Shown here piece by piece: positions 35,143 through 43,221 of a DNA stretch of 64,000 nt. This DNA is from JAFANK01 sp036741695 (GTDB lineage Bacteria > Vulcanimicrobiota > Vulcanimicrobiia > Eremiobacterales > Eremiobacteraceae): assembly GCA_036741695.1 (NCBI GenBank), contig DAINRU010000008.1, positions 7,295 through 71,294 on the forward strand. The letters are read 5' to 3'. The notes below the pieces were generated by a model. That model ran no database searches. It was given only the letters and a program-made list of their open reading frames with translations, and was not told the DNA's origin. Made by a program: the position numbers and the translations under genes. Every line of letters starts with the position of its first letter. The stretch's first letter is position 1.

Positions 35143-35316
35143 ATGGTCTGCGTCTGCTGTGAACGAGCCTGCGACACGACATTTAGCATGTACGGTCACC
35201 ACGTCTGTTTCGAGTGCACCATGAACAGAAGTCATGCCGCCATCATGACGGTTATCCAAGAGAAGCTCAACCTCAACGTCAAAACCTGGGGCTCCCCCAC
35301 ACCCGCGTCGTCATAG
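35143..35316 (+). CDS. 57-residue Cys-rich, zinc-ribbon-like protein
   Basis: The frame begins MVCVCCERACDTTFSMYGHH and continues VCFECTMNRSHAAIMTV. Cysteines at 3, 5, 6, 10, 22 and 25, including Cys-x2-Cys pairs, suggest one bound metal ion. CGGGAA lies just before the ATG. Codon usage and the Cys spacing favour a real gene, but the size leaves doubt. No family recognised. Confidence 0.45.
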   Translation: MVCVCCERACDTTFSMYGHHVCFECTMNRSHAAIMTVIQEKLNLNVKTWGSPTPASS

Positions 35317-35370
35317 CCCGGGCGCAAGCTTCGAGGGTTGACGCCCGCACCGCGTGAAGGGGCGGGCACT

Positions 35371-35760
35371 ATGGCAAACCTGTTGCTGGTGATGGGCGTC
35401 ATCGAGACGCTCGTGGGTGTTGGACTGCTCGCGGCACCATCGCTGCTCGCTTCCATCTTGTTGAGTTCTCCACTCGAAGGCGCGGTCTGCGTGCTTGTCG
35501 CCCGGGTCGGCGGTGCTGCGCTGCTCTCCCTCGGTGTGGCCTGTCTGCTGGCACGTGGCGACGCGGATGCTCGCGGTGCGACCGGCGTGATCGCCGCGAT
35601 GCTGGTCTACAATATTGCCGCGACGGCGCTCCTGGCGTATGCGAGCTTGGGCCTCGGACTGGAGAGCTTGCTCTTATGGCCCGTGATCGTGGTGCACGGA
35701 GCGCTTGCCGTGTGGTGCGTCGTCTGTTTGCGTGGTGTGCGCACGCCGGGCGCCGCGTAA
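35371..35760 (+). CDS. Four-span membrane protein of unknown function
   Basis: 129 residues, mostly hydrophobic: ANLLLVMGVIETLVGVGLLA, then RVGGAALLSLGVACLLARGD, AMLVYNIAATALLAYASLGL and ESLLLWPVIVVHGALAVWCV. Resembles small DoxX/DUF-type integral membrane proteins found in respiratory neighbourhoods, but no signature is decisive. ATG at 35371 chosen over a longer frame starting at 35338. Lies 119 nt before the oxidase operon. Confidence 0.65.
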   Translation: MANLLLVMGVIETLVGVGLLAAPSLLASILLSSPLEGAVCVLVARVGGAALLSLGVACLLARGDADARGATGVIAAMLVYNIAATALLAYASLGLGLESLLLWPVIVVHGALAVWCVVCLRGVRTPGAA

Positions 35761-35879
35761 GAGGGAAACAGCCCCGAGGGCGCGTCAACACCCCGTGCGC
35801 TCAGGCGTAACTGCGCCTCAAATGGGCGCTCTTCACAAAAAAATCATACCATTTTCGCGCCCTCCAGTAGACTGGAGAT

Positions 35880-36008
35880 GTGAAGAAAAACGATCGAGAC
35901 CCGATCGAGCCGGCGCTTCCTGCCACGGTTCGATTCGTCACGTTCCTCGGAGCCCTCATCGTCATCGTATGGCTTTTGATGTTTTGGCTGCTCGTGAACC
36001 GCTGGTAG
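35880..36008 (+). CDS. cbaD: Cytochrome c oxidase subunit IIa (CbaD-type)
   Basis: 42 residues from GTG: a polar start (KKNDRDPIEPALPATV) and one membrane helix (FVTFLGALIVIVWLLMFWLL) ending NRW. Single-helix subunit IIa genes of this size precede subunit II in ba3-type oxidase operons, as in Thermus. GGAG lies just upstream. 9 nt separate it from subunit II. Confidence 0.72.
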   Translation: MKKNDRDPIEPALPATVRFVTFLGALIVIVWLLMFWLLVNRW

Positions 36009-36017
36009 GCGAGCCAT

Positions 36018-36479
36018 ATGCATCGATCTGAACGGATCTGGCTCATCTTCGGGGTCGTCACCCTCGTCGTCTTCTTGGGCATCCTCGCCGTGGCCGCTAT
36101 CCACGACGACATCGTGCCGCCGAGCCACATGCAGACCATCGATCCGACGAGGGTCGCACAGACGCCCCCATTCGACAAGCCCGGCGTCCGCAAGGTCGGT
36201 CCCAACCAGTATGAAGCGTACATCGTCGCGCACATCTTCTCGTTCAATCCGTCGACCATCACGGTCCCGGTCGGCGCCGACGTGACGTTCTACGTCACGA
36301 GCCCAGATGTGGTGCATGGCTTTTTTATCACCAACACGACGGTCAACATGATGGTCATACCTGGCTGGGTCAGCGATGAATCGCACGTCTTCCGAGCCCC
36401 GGGCACATACCTGCTCTTGTGCAACGAGTACTGCGGCAGCGGCCATCACTTCATGTACGGCACGATCGAGGTCAAATGA
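36018..36479 (+). CDS. cbaB: ba3-type cytochrome c oxidase subunit II
   Basis: 153 residues. One N-terminal membrane helix (about 8-28), then a periplasmic cupredoxin. The CuA site is complete: His100 in DVVHGFF, Cys135-x3-Cys139-x3-His143-x2-Met146 in CNEYCGSGHHFM, with the bridging Glu-Tyr between the cysteines. The single-helix form is typical of ba3 oxidases. It accepts electrons from cytochrome c or a cupredoxin and passes them to subunit I. The stop overlaps subunit I (ATGA at 36476). Confidence 0.94.
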   Translation: MHRSERIWLIFGVVTLVVFLGILAVAAIHDDIVPPSHMQTIDPTRVAQTPPFDKPGVRKVGPNQYEAYIVAHIFSFNPSTITVPVGADVTFYVTSPDVVHGFFITNTTVNMMVIPGWVSDESHVFRAPGTYLLLCNEYCGSGHHFMYGTIEVK

Positions 36480-38107
36480 TGGAACAAGCGCAGGTCCGTC
36501 GCGAGAACCGGCTCATCATCGCCCACATGTATTTCGCCACGATCGCGCTCATGGTGGGTGCCAGCTTCGGCCTGTTGCAGACGCTCTCGCGCGCGCGTTG
36601 GGCGGCCGCGCCGCCGTGGTTTGACTACTACCGCATGCTCACCGCGCACGGCGTCCTCAACGCTTTGGTCTTCACGACGTTCTTCATCTGCGGGTTGATG
36701 ACGCTTTCGACCTATCGGGCGATTCCGCGGGAGCGGTCGGTCGCCGTAGGGTGGCTGGCGTTTTGGGTCATGGCCATCGGCACGGTCATGGCTGCGGTCA
36801 CGATCTTGAGCGGCAACGCCACCGTGCTATATACGTTTTACGCCCCGCTCAAGGCGAGCCCATGGTTCTACATCGGCGCGACCTTGCTCGTCGTCGGCAC
36901 GTGGATCGTCCTTCTCGACATTCTCATGAACGCCGTCTGGTTCTGGCGCAACAACCCGGGCAAGCACCTGCCCCTCGTGGTCCATGGATCCTTGACCACG
37001 TTCGTCATGTGGTTCATCGCCACGATCGGCGTCGCCCTGGAGATGCTGATATTCCTTATCCCCTGGTCGCTTGGGCTCGTGCCGACCGTGAACGTTATGT
37101 TCACCCGCATCCTGTTCTGGTATTTCGGCCACCCGCTCGTGTACTTCTGGATCATGGGCGCGTACCTCATCTGGTACAATATCGTGCCGAGATTCTATGG
37201 CGGGAAGGTCTTCAGCGACGCGCTGACCAGGCTCACCTTCATCCTCTTGCTGCTGCTCTCGACCCCGGTTGGCATCCATCATGAGTTCATGGAGCCGGGT
37301 ATCTCGGCGGGGTGGAAGTGGCTCCACACCATGACGACGTATGGCGTCATCATCCCATCCATTCTGACAGCCTTCGCTGTCTTCGCATCATTTGAGCTCG
37401 CTGCGCAGCGGGCGGGCGTGCGAGGTTTCTTCGCAACGATCGCCTGGCTGCCGTGGAAGAGCCCAGCCTTCACGGGTCCGGCACTTGGCATGATCCTCTT
37501 CATCTTCGGTGGCCTCGGCGGCGTCGTCAACGCGTCGTACGCCATGGACACGCTCATACACAACACCATGTGGATCGTCGGCCACTTCCATGTCACGGTC
37601 GGCGGCCCGGTGGCGCTCTCGTTCCTCGGAGCGGCGTACTGGATCATACCGCGGCTCACCGGACGCAAGCTTTGGGCGCCTGGGCTAGCGCTCGCCCAGA
37701 CGTACACGTGGTTTGTCGGCATGATGATCATGTCGACCGCGATGCATTGGGCGGGCATCCTCGGCTCGCCCCGGCGCACGGACGATGTCAGCTACTTCGG
37801 GTCGGCCGCCGCCACCGCGTGGATGCCGCTGATGCACTGGGCGGCGATCGGCGGGAGCATTCTCTTCCTCAGCGTGCTCATGTTCGGCGCCGTGGCGATC
37901 GGCACGCTCTTCACGCCCAAGACCGAGAGCGACCCTATCGCCTTTGCGCCGGTCGAGGAAGAGGCTATGGGGGCTCCGATGACCCTGGACCGCATCGGCA
38001 CCTGGGCTACGGTCGCGGTCGTCCTGGCGGTCTTGGCCTACTTCGGCCCGGTGCGCGAACTGATCGAAATGCACACCTACGGGGCAGCGGGCTTGCGTAC
38101 GTGGTAA
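36476..38107 (+). CDS. cbaA: ba3-type cytochrome c oxidase subunit I
   Basis: 543 residues, about 13 helices. Haem and copper ligands are visible: His in MLTAHGVLNALVF, His and cross-linked Tyr in FWYFGHPLVYFWIMGAYLIW, the His pair in TPVGIHHEFM, and HNTMWIVGHFHVTVGG with the haem a3/b ligands. B-type features (Tyr in the K channel, no D-channel motif near helix 2) fit ba3 enzymes with high oxygen affinity. It reduces oxygen and pumps protons in the inner membrane. ATG overlaps the subunit II stop. A palindromic repeat follows immediately. Confidence 0.95.
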   Translation: MMEQAQVRRENRLIIAHMYFATIALMVGASFGLLQTLSRARWAAAPPWFDYYRMLTAHGVLNALVFTTFFICGLMTLSTYRAIPRERSVAVGWLAFWVMAIGTVMAAVTILSGNATVLYTFYAPLKASPWFYIGATLLVVGTWIVLLDILMNAVWFWRNNPGKHLPLVVHGSLTTFVMWFIATIGVALEMLIFLIPWSLGLVPTVNVMFTRILFWYFGHPLVYFWIMGAYLIWYNIVPRFYGGKVFSDALTRLTFILLLLLSTPVGIHHEFMEPGISAGWKWLHTMTTYGVIIPSILTAFAVFASFELAAQRAGVRGFFATIAWLPWKSPAFTGPALGMILFIFGGLGGVVNASYAMDTLIHNTMWIVGHFHVTVGGPVALSFLGAAYWIIPRLTGRKLWAPGLALAQTYTWFVGMMIMSTAMHWAGILGSPRRTDDVSYFGSAAATAWMPLMHWAAIGGSILFLSVLMFGAVAIGTLFTPKTESDPIAFAPVEEEAMGAPMTLDRIGTWATVAVVLAVLAYFGPVRELIEMHTYGAAGLRTW

Positions 38108-38108
38108 C

Positions 38109-38130
38109 TAACGGACCCTAAGGTCCGTTA
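38109..38130. repeat. Palindromic repeat copy after the oxidase genes
   Basis: TAACGGACC (38109-38117), CTAA, GGTCCGTTA (38122-38130). One of the dispersed family, here directly after the subunit I stop, where the 9-bp stem could act as an RNA hairpin; no T-run follows. The other 117 nt up to 38248 show no gene. Confidence 0.85.
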
Positions 38131-38247
38131 CTCCAGGGTCTGGTCGCCGCTGCGACCAAAACCGTAGCGACAAATCCACAACTTCACAGCATCTTCAATT
38201 CGCTTGCATCGCCGTAGCCGATACTAATCGGCGGGAGGGTATCTACC

Positions 38248-38610
38248 ATGCATATAGCTTTTCGCAAGACGGTCTGGCTTGTCGCCATCGCCGTCACCGC
38301 ACTTATCGCGTCCGTGGCAACAGCCATGGCGCATCCCACGATCGACATCGTGGCATCGAATTGGAAATTCACCCCGGCCAAGATCTCCATCCCGGTGAAC
38401 GAGCCGACCACCCTTCGAGTGACCTCGTCGTCGGGCGTCCACGGCCTCCAATCTGACGAGCTGGGCATCGCCCAGACGACGATCACCCCCGACAAGTTCC
38501 AGCTCATCACTTTCACGCCCAAGAAGGCGGGCACATACGTGGTTCACTGCTCCGTCGTCTGTGGCCCGGGCCACCCCGACATGACCTTGACCATTGAAGT
38601 GACGCCATGA
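38248..38610 (+). CDS. Soluble periplasmic cupredoxin with a CuA-type site
   Basis: 120 residues. Signal peptide at 1-28 (VWLVAIAVTALIASVATAMA). The mature cupredoxin carries His65 (GVHGLQSD) and Cys101-x3-Cys105-x3-His109-x2-Met112 (HCSVVCGPGHPDM), the ligand set of a binuclear CuA centre rather than the mononuclear type-1 site. It therefore resembles a freed oxidase subunit II domain. Lying between the oxidase and a c-type cytochrome, it may carry electrons to the oxidase or deliver copper. The stop overlaps the cytochrome start by 4 nt. Confidence 0.88.
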   Translation: MHIAFRKTVWLVAIAVTALIASVATAMAHPTIDIVASNWKFTPAKISIPVNEPTTLRVTSSSGVHGLQSDELGIAQTTITPDKFQLITFTPKKAGTYVVHCSVVCGPGHPDMTLTIEVTP

Positions 38611-39782
38611 GATTCCGCCGCGCGACGATCCTACTCGCCTCTGTTCTCGTGCTGGCGTGGATGATCGAAACAGTGCGGCCCACGTCTGCGATGCCCAACT
38701 TCGCGCAGGCCTACGGCATGGATTGCCAGGTCTGCCATTCCATCGTTCCCGCGCTCAACGCGTACGGGCGGTACGTCCAGCGGACCGGCTATGCGTCGCT
38801 CGACCCCAAGACGATCGAGCGTGCAGATCCGATCTGGGTCGGGGAGAATCCGGAATATGATTCATCGGCCGGACCCGACGTGCAGTGGGGCAACTTAGCG
38901 GTGCACATCGCTGGCGCGATAGGAAACGACTGGACGTTCCATGGGCAAGAGTGGTTGTCCCAAGATGGGGACGGCACGTTTACCGATACGCTCTGGCTCA
39001 CGTACAACAACCTCTTCCATCGCGACGGCCATTTGTTCGTCGGTAAAGTCGAAGCGCCGGCGCCTTCACCGTTCAGCCAGTTCTTCGATCTAGCCGGCTT
39101 CGCTCCACCGGAGATCACGGTCGGCGAGCATACCTATGAATTCGACGCGAACCGCTGGGGAAGCAAGCTCGCGTACGTGCGTGATTGGTTCACTGCAGAC
39201 CTGAGCTACCTTGGCCCGAATGGCGACGTCACGGGCTCCGGCGGCGCGGGCGACTGGGGACCCGCTACCGACAAGACTTTCCAATACCACCTCTGCGACT
39301 GCATCGGCTACAAGCCGCTGGAGTTCGGCGCCTACGGTGGCGTTGGGACGATCCAAACGTCGGACGGTGAGATCGATCACTACAACGGCGCTGCTGGGTA
39401 TGTTGAAGTCGACTCGGTCAAAGGCATCCCGGGAGCGATGGGCATCTACCAGCACGCCTATGACAGTCATCCGGGAGCCGGATTGAACTCGGCGACCAGC
39501 ACGGCGTTCACCGCTGAGGTCTGGGAACCGCTCTTCAAGAACCAGGTCATCGTCAGCTACCGCAACGAGTACACGAACGACGGCCTCGGCAACCAGTTCC
39601 ACTACAACTACCTCAACGGCGCGTGGTTTCTCTCGCATCATGTCAGCGATCGCAACGCAAACGGGTTCATCGTGAACGTCCAAGGCTCGATGAATCCGCT
39701 GTTCAACCTGCCCAGTGGAGGCCCCACCTGGCAGGGCCAGCTGTGGTATGTGACGACCCTTGGAGGTGTCAAGGGACAGTAG
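38607..39782 (+). CDS. Periplasmic/outer-membrane mono-haem cytochrome c-like protein
   Basis: 391 residues with a signal peptide (ILLASVLVLAWMIETVRPTSA). One haem c site, CQVCH, at residues 40-44, inside FAQAYGMDCQVCHSIVPALN. The remainder is rich in alternating aromatic and polar residues (DWTFHGQEWLSQDGDGTFTD, DTLWLTYNNLFHRDGHLFVG) as in a beta-barrel or beta-rich protein and lacks further haems. The haem-plus-barrel layout suggests electron exchange across or at the outer membrane. Paired by overlap with the cupredoxin. No family name is certain. Confidence 0.7.
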   Translation: MRFRRATILLASVLVLAWMIETVRPTSAMPNFAQAYGMDCQVCHSIVPALNAYGRYVQRTGYASLDPKTIERADPIWVGENPEYDSSAGPDVQWGNLAVHIAGAIGNDWTFHGQEWLSQDGDGTFTDTLWLTYNNLFHRDGHLFVGKVEAPAPSPFSQFFDLAGFAPPEITVGEHTYEFDANRWGSKLAYVRDWFTADLSYLGPNGDVTGSGGAGDWGPATDKTFQYHLCDCIGYKPLEFGAYGGVGTIQTSDGEIDHYNGAAGYVEVDSVKGIPGAMGIYQHAYDSHPGAGLNSATSTAFTAEVWEPLFKNQVIVSYRNEYTNDGLGNQFHYNYLNGAWFLSHHVSDRNANGFIVNVQGSMNPLFNLPSGGPTWQGQLWYVTTLGGVKGQ

Positions 39783-39812
39783 AAGCGACCCCCGGCCGCG
39801 AATGAAAAAAAC

Positions 39813-40574
39813 GTGGCCGAGGTCAAGCGAATCCTGATCGTCGACGACGAACCCAAGATCGTTGAAGTGCTAGAACGGTACTTGACGGACGAAGGGTTCG
39901 TCGTTGACAAAGCCCACGATGGGATCAGCGCCGTGGAGAGCTTCAGAGCTGGACGGCCTGATCTCGTCATTTTAGACCTGAAGCTGCCGGGCATCTCAGG
40001 GCTGGACGCTTTCCACGAGATGCGCGCGCACGCAGACACCCCGATCATCATGCTGACTTCGCGGTCCGACGAGGTCGATCGGGTCATCGGGCTCGAGCTC
40101 GGCGCCGACGACTACATCACAAAGCCGTTTAGTCCGCGCGAGGTCGTGGCCAGGGTCAAGACCGTGCTCCGGCGCCTCGCGCATGCCAACGCGCAGTCCG
40201 GGAACGGGCCCGTTGCGAGCTCCGCTCGCCCTGCGGACGCCGCGCGGTCGACGGGACGCATCGTGGTGGGTGCGCTCGAGATCGATCCACAGGATCACGA
40301 GGTGCGCATCGAGGGCCACGAGGTCGGGCTCACGCCGACCGAGTTTCGCATCCTTGAAGTGCTCGCCCAGCATCCGGGGCGGACCTTCACCCGCGCCCAG
40401 CTCCTCGACCACGCCAAAGCTGAGGATCTCGACGTCTTCGATCGAACGCTCGACCGTCATATCGCCAATCTCCGGCACAAGATAGAACCAGAACCTGGAC
40501 ATCCTCGCTACATCCTCACCGTCTTCGGTGTCGGGTACAAGATGGCCAAGGTGCCGGAGCCCTCAAGCACATGA
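39813..40574 (+). CDS. OmpR-family response regulator
   Basis: 253 residues from GTG. Receiver: IVDDEPKIVE, Asp in LVILDLKLPGISGLD, MLTSR, and YITKPFSPREV. A Ser/Ala-rich linker (about 128-150) precedes the winged helix: LTPTEFRILEVLAQHPGR, then FDRTLDRHIANLRHKIEP. Follows the cytochrome by 30 nt and overlaps its kinase by 4 nt, so it probably controls the neighbouring oxidase/cupredoxin genes or the stress block downstream. Confidence 0.93.
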   Translation: MAEVKRILIVDDEPKIVEVLERYLTDEGFVVDKAHDGISAVESFRAGRPDLVILDLKLPGISGLDAFHEMRAHADTPIIMLTSRSDEVDRVIGLELGADDYITKPFSPREVVARVKTVLRRLAHANAQSGNGPVASSARPADAARSTGRIVVGALEIDPQDHEVRIEGHEVGLTPTEFRILEVLAQHPGRTFTRAQLLDHAKAEDLDVFDRTLDRHIANLRHKIEPEPGHPRYILTVFGVGYKMAKVPEPSST

Positions 40575-41323
40575 GGAGCGAGTCGCTCCCGCTGCGCGAG
40601 CTGATCCATGAGATGCGCAATGAGCTTGCGGTCGCGCGGGCCAACCTCGAGGGGCTCGTCGACGGAAAGCTCGCTCCCACGCGAGACCGTCTGCTCGGCA
40701 TCATCCAAGCGTTGGCCCAACTCGAGGCGCTGGTCGACGATGTGAACGCTCAACAACCCGCCGTCGCCACGGTGCAGCGGTCGACCCAGTTCAACGTCTG
40801 CGAGCTCTTGGACCGGGAATTCCGCTCGATGGACGCCGTCGCGCGGATGCGCGATGTGACGGTTGAGATCGAGCGCTGTCAGGTGCCAACCGACGAATGC
40901 GTGCATTTCTACGGCGATGCAGCGCGCATCGGCCAAATCGTCAAGAACGTACTCTTGAACGCCATCCGCTACGCGCCCCGAGGCGGTACCGTTTCTGTGG
41001 ATTGCAGCCGGCATGCCGATCAGATGGAGGTCCGAATCGCGGACACAGGGCCTGGCATCCTCGAGGGAGAGCGCGAGAGGGTGTTCGAGCCGGGTTTCCG
41101 CGGCGCCGCGTCGGCGGGTACGCCGGGAACGGGGTATGGCCTCGCTGTGGTCAGGCGTCTCGTCGAAGAACACGGTGGCAGCATCACGGCCTCGTCGGCC
41201 TCGCCACATGGCGCCGTCTTCACGGTGCGCCTGCCCGGCACGGTGCCCGACGACGCTCTGTGTGCCAATTGTCGCCTTGCGCGCGGCACGCGCGAACCAA
41301 ACACAACCACACCCCAACCCTAA
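40571..41323 (+). CDS. Small soluble histidine kinase
   Basis: 250 residues, no membrane helix and no separate sensor domain. A reduced H box is present at the N-terminus (LRELIHEMRNELAVARANLE), then the ATPase domain: N box VKNVLLNAIRYAPRGG, G1 RIADTGPGI, G2 GTGYGLAVVRRLVEEHGG. The C-terminal tail has a Cys-x2-Cys (DDALCANCRLARG) that could bind a metal or sense redox state, fitting its place beside the respiratory genes. Translationally coupled to the response regulator. Confidence 0.88.
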   Translation: MRSESLPLRELIHEMRNELAVARANLEGLVDGKLAPTRDRLLGIIQALAQLEALVDDVNAQQPAVATVQRSTQFNVCELLDREFRSMDAVARMRDVTVEIERCQVPTDECVHFYGDAARIGQIVKNVLLNAIRYAPRGGTVSVDCSRHADQMEVRIADTGPGILEGERERVFEPGFRGAASAGTPGTGYGLAVVRRLVEEHGGSITASSASPHGAVFTVRLPGTVPDDALCANCRLARGTREPNTTTPQP

Positions 41324-41454
41324 GCAACTCCAGTCGTTGTTCAAATGTCGCATGTGCGGCCTGAAAAGGGCTGGCATTCACGCGCCATTCACAGGGCCGA
41401 CGAACACCAGGTTTAGCATGGTGATAGACAATGTAAGTAATAGGAGGGCTTCTC

Positions 41455-42105
41455 ATGAAATCGGACATTCAACTCCACAAAGATGTCATCGATGAGCTGG
41501 CCTTTGACCCCCAAGTCGACGAGAGGAACATCGCGGTCGCGGTCAGCGACGGTATCGTGACCCTCACGGGTTCAGTACCGGGCTATGCGCAGAAGTTCGC
41601 GGTCGAGCGGATGATCAAACGGATCGGCGGTGTGCGCGGGATCGCAGAAGAACTCAAAGTCGAGCTCCCTCAGGCTCACATCCGCAGCGACGCCGACATC
41701 GCAGCCGCGGCACTCAATGCCCTGGCCTGGAACACGTTCGTCCCAGCCGATGCGATACAAGTGACCGTCGAAAGCGGTTACGTCACGCTCAACGGCAAGG
41801 TCGACTGGCAGTTCCAGCGCTCAGAGGCAGAAGCCGCCGTGCGCACGCTCTTGGGCGTGAAGGGAGTCAGCAACCTCATCATCCTGAGCACGTACGTCGC
41901 GCCGCGCGAAGTGAAAGAAAAGATCGAGCGCGAGTTCGAGCGCACTGCGGAAGCGGAAGCCAAACGGATCATCGTTGAGACATCGGGTGGCAAGGTCATC
42001 CTCAAAGGCGTTGTCCACACGTTCTTGGAGCGCGACGAGGCTGCTCGTGCGGCCTGGTCGGTTCCGGGCGTCACCAAAGTCGAGAATCTGATCGGCGTCT
42101 CGTAA
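41455..42105 (+). CDS. Protein with three BON domains
   Basis: 216 residues without signal peptide. Three BON repeats are visible at about 5-72 (VAVSDGIVTLTGSVPGYAQK), 77-145 (VTVESGYVTLNGKVDWQFQR) and 148-216 (ETSGGKVILKGVVHTFLERD). BON domains bind phospholipids or other hydrophobic ligands; cytoplasmic tandem BON proteins accompany stress genes. TAGGAGGG lies 8 nt before the ATG. The 131-nt gap upstream has no clear promoter. Next gene is Hsp20, 29 nt away. Confidence 0.9.
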   Translation: MKSDIQLHKDVIDELAFDPQVDERNIAVAVSDGIVTLTGSVPGYAQKFAVERMIKRIGGVRGIAEELKVELPQAHIRSDADIAAAALNALAWNTFVPADAIQVTVESGYVTLNGKVDWQFQRSEAEAAVRTLLGVKGVSNLIILSTYVAPREVKEKIEREFERTAEAEAKRIIVETSGGKVILKGVVHTFLERDEAARAAWSVPGVTKVENLIGVS

Positions 42106-42134
42106 GACGCCACAACGAAAAGGGGGCGTTTCAC

Positions 42135-42617
42135 ATGGCAAACACACTCGCACCTCAAAGAGAAGAGATCCGCCCGTTCTTCGATCGCTTCTTCGATATG
42201 ACGGATCCGCTGGCGGACCTCATGTCGACGCGCCGGACGATGAACACGCTGTTTGACGCCGTCCTGCGCCCGCTGCCGCTGAAAGACTTCAGCGTGCCGG
42301 CGATCGACCTGTACAATAAGGCCGGAACATACATGCTCGACGTCGCACTGCCGGGCCTCGATAAGAAAGACATCACGATCGAGGTCGAGGGCAACTGCCT
42401 CACCATCTCGGGCACGTACGCGGCAGAAAAAGAAGAGGACGAGAAGAACAAGCGCTACCACTATCGGGAAGTGCGCCGGGGCAGTTTCTCCCGCGCGGTC
42501 ACCTTCCCCGAAGACATCGACCCTGACAAGGTAGTGGCAACCTTCGACCGCGGGATGCTGAAGATCGAGATACCCTCTCTGCGACCCGCCCCGAAGCAGA
42601 AAGTCGCTATCACGTAG
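42135..42617 (+). CDS. Small heat-shock protein (Hsp20/alpha-crystallin family)
   Basis: 160 residues. Alpha-crystallin domain at about 50-145: VPAIDLYNKAGTYMLDVALP, IEVEGNCLTISGTYAAEKEE and SFSRAVTFPEDIDPDKVVAT, followed by the C-terminal Ile-x-Ile-like anchor (LKIEIPS). It holds unfolding proteins without ATP in the cytoplasm. AGGGGG precedes the ATG. A 14-bp hairpin follows the stop. Confidence 0.94.
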   Translation: MANTLAPQREEIRPFFDRFFDMTDPLADLMSTRRTMNTLFDAVLRPLPLKDFSVPAIDLYNKAGTYMLDVALPGLDKKDITIEVEGNCLTISGTYAAEKEEDEKNKRYHYREVRRGSFSRAVTFPEDIDPDKVVATFDRGMLKIEIPSLRPAPKQKVAIT

Positions 42618-42629
42618 GGCGCGATGGAG

Positions 42630-42660
42630 ACGAGCCGCAAGCGATCCGCTTGCGGCTCGT
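42630..42660 (+). terminator. Strong hairpin after Hsp20
   Basis: A 14-bp perfect stem ACGAGCCGCAAGCG/CGCTTGCGGCTCGT with loop ATC, 12 nt after the stop. It lacks a long T-run (TCATCT follows), so it may be a processing or partial-termination hairpin before the Usp gene. Confidence 0.7.
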
Positions 42661-42693
42661 TCATCTAAAAGGGCCAGTTCGTAGGAGGTTGAC

Positions 42694-43164
42694 ATGTTTC
42701 GTAACATCATCGTTCCGGTCGACGGCTCCGAACCTTCGAATGCGGCGGTGACGTTCGCGCTCCGCATGGCGAATGAGGATCACGCCAGCGTGACGTTTGC
42801 ACACGCGATCGAGGTGACCAAGATCATCGCCATGACCTCGGCGTCATCGATCGGCCCGAGCTACGCCGTCGACGCAGCGCGCGATGCCGGCAAGGAGATT
42901 CTCGAAGAAGCCAAGGCACAGGCAAAGGATGCGAGCATCGACGCCTCGACCGAGCTTGTCGAAGGCGATTGCGTGAGCTCCTTGCTCGCGTTGGCGCAAG
43001 CGAAGAAGGCCGACCTCATCGTGGTGGGAAGTCACGGCAGGAGCGGACTGAGCCGCGCGCTGTTGGGCAGCGTCGCGGAGGGAATCCTCCGTCGCTCGCC
43101 GATCCCAGTGCTCGTGACGCATGCACCGAAAAAAGCCCAGGGCGTGACCCTCGTGGCGATGTAA
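42694..43164 (+). CDS. Universal stress protein, UspA family
   Basis: 156 residues, single Usp domain. NIIVPVDGSEPSNAAVTFAL opens the fold; the ATP-binding motif Gly-x2-Gly-x9-Gly-Ser is present in GSHGRSGLSRALLGSVAEGI. Binds ATP and supports survival under energy or redox stress. TAGGAGG lies 5 nt before the ATG. It closes the BON/Hsp20/Usp stress block. Confidence 0.93.
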   Translation: MFRNIIVPVDGSEPSNAAVTFALRMANEDHASVTFAHAIEVTKIIAMTSASSIGPSYAVDAARDAGKEILEEAKAQAKDASIDASTELVEGDCVSSLLALAQAKKADLIVVGSHGRSGLSRALLGSVAEGILRRSPIPVLVTHAPKKAQGVTLVAM

Positions 43165-43196
43165 TGCGATCGTCGCATCACTCGAGGGCTGTCTGG

Positions 43197-43219
43197 AGCG
43201 GTCGGAATTTCCGACCGCT
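43197..43219. terminator. Bidirectional hairpin between convergent genes
   Basis: AGCGGTCGGAA and its exact complement TTCCGACCGCT around a single central T, between the Usp stop and the end of the minus-strand gene at 43222. It can serve both transcripts. Confidence 0.75.
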
Positions 43220-43221
43220 TC

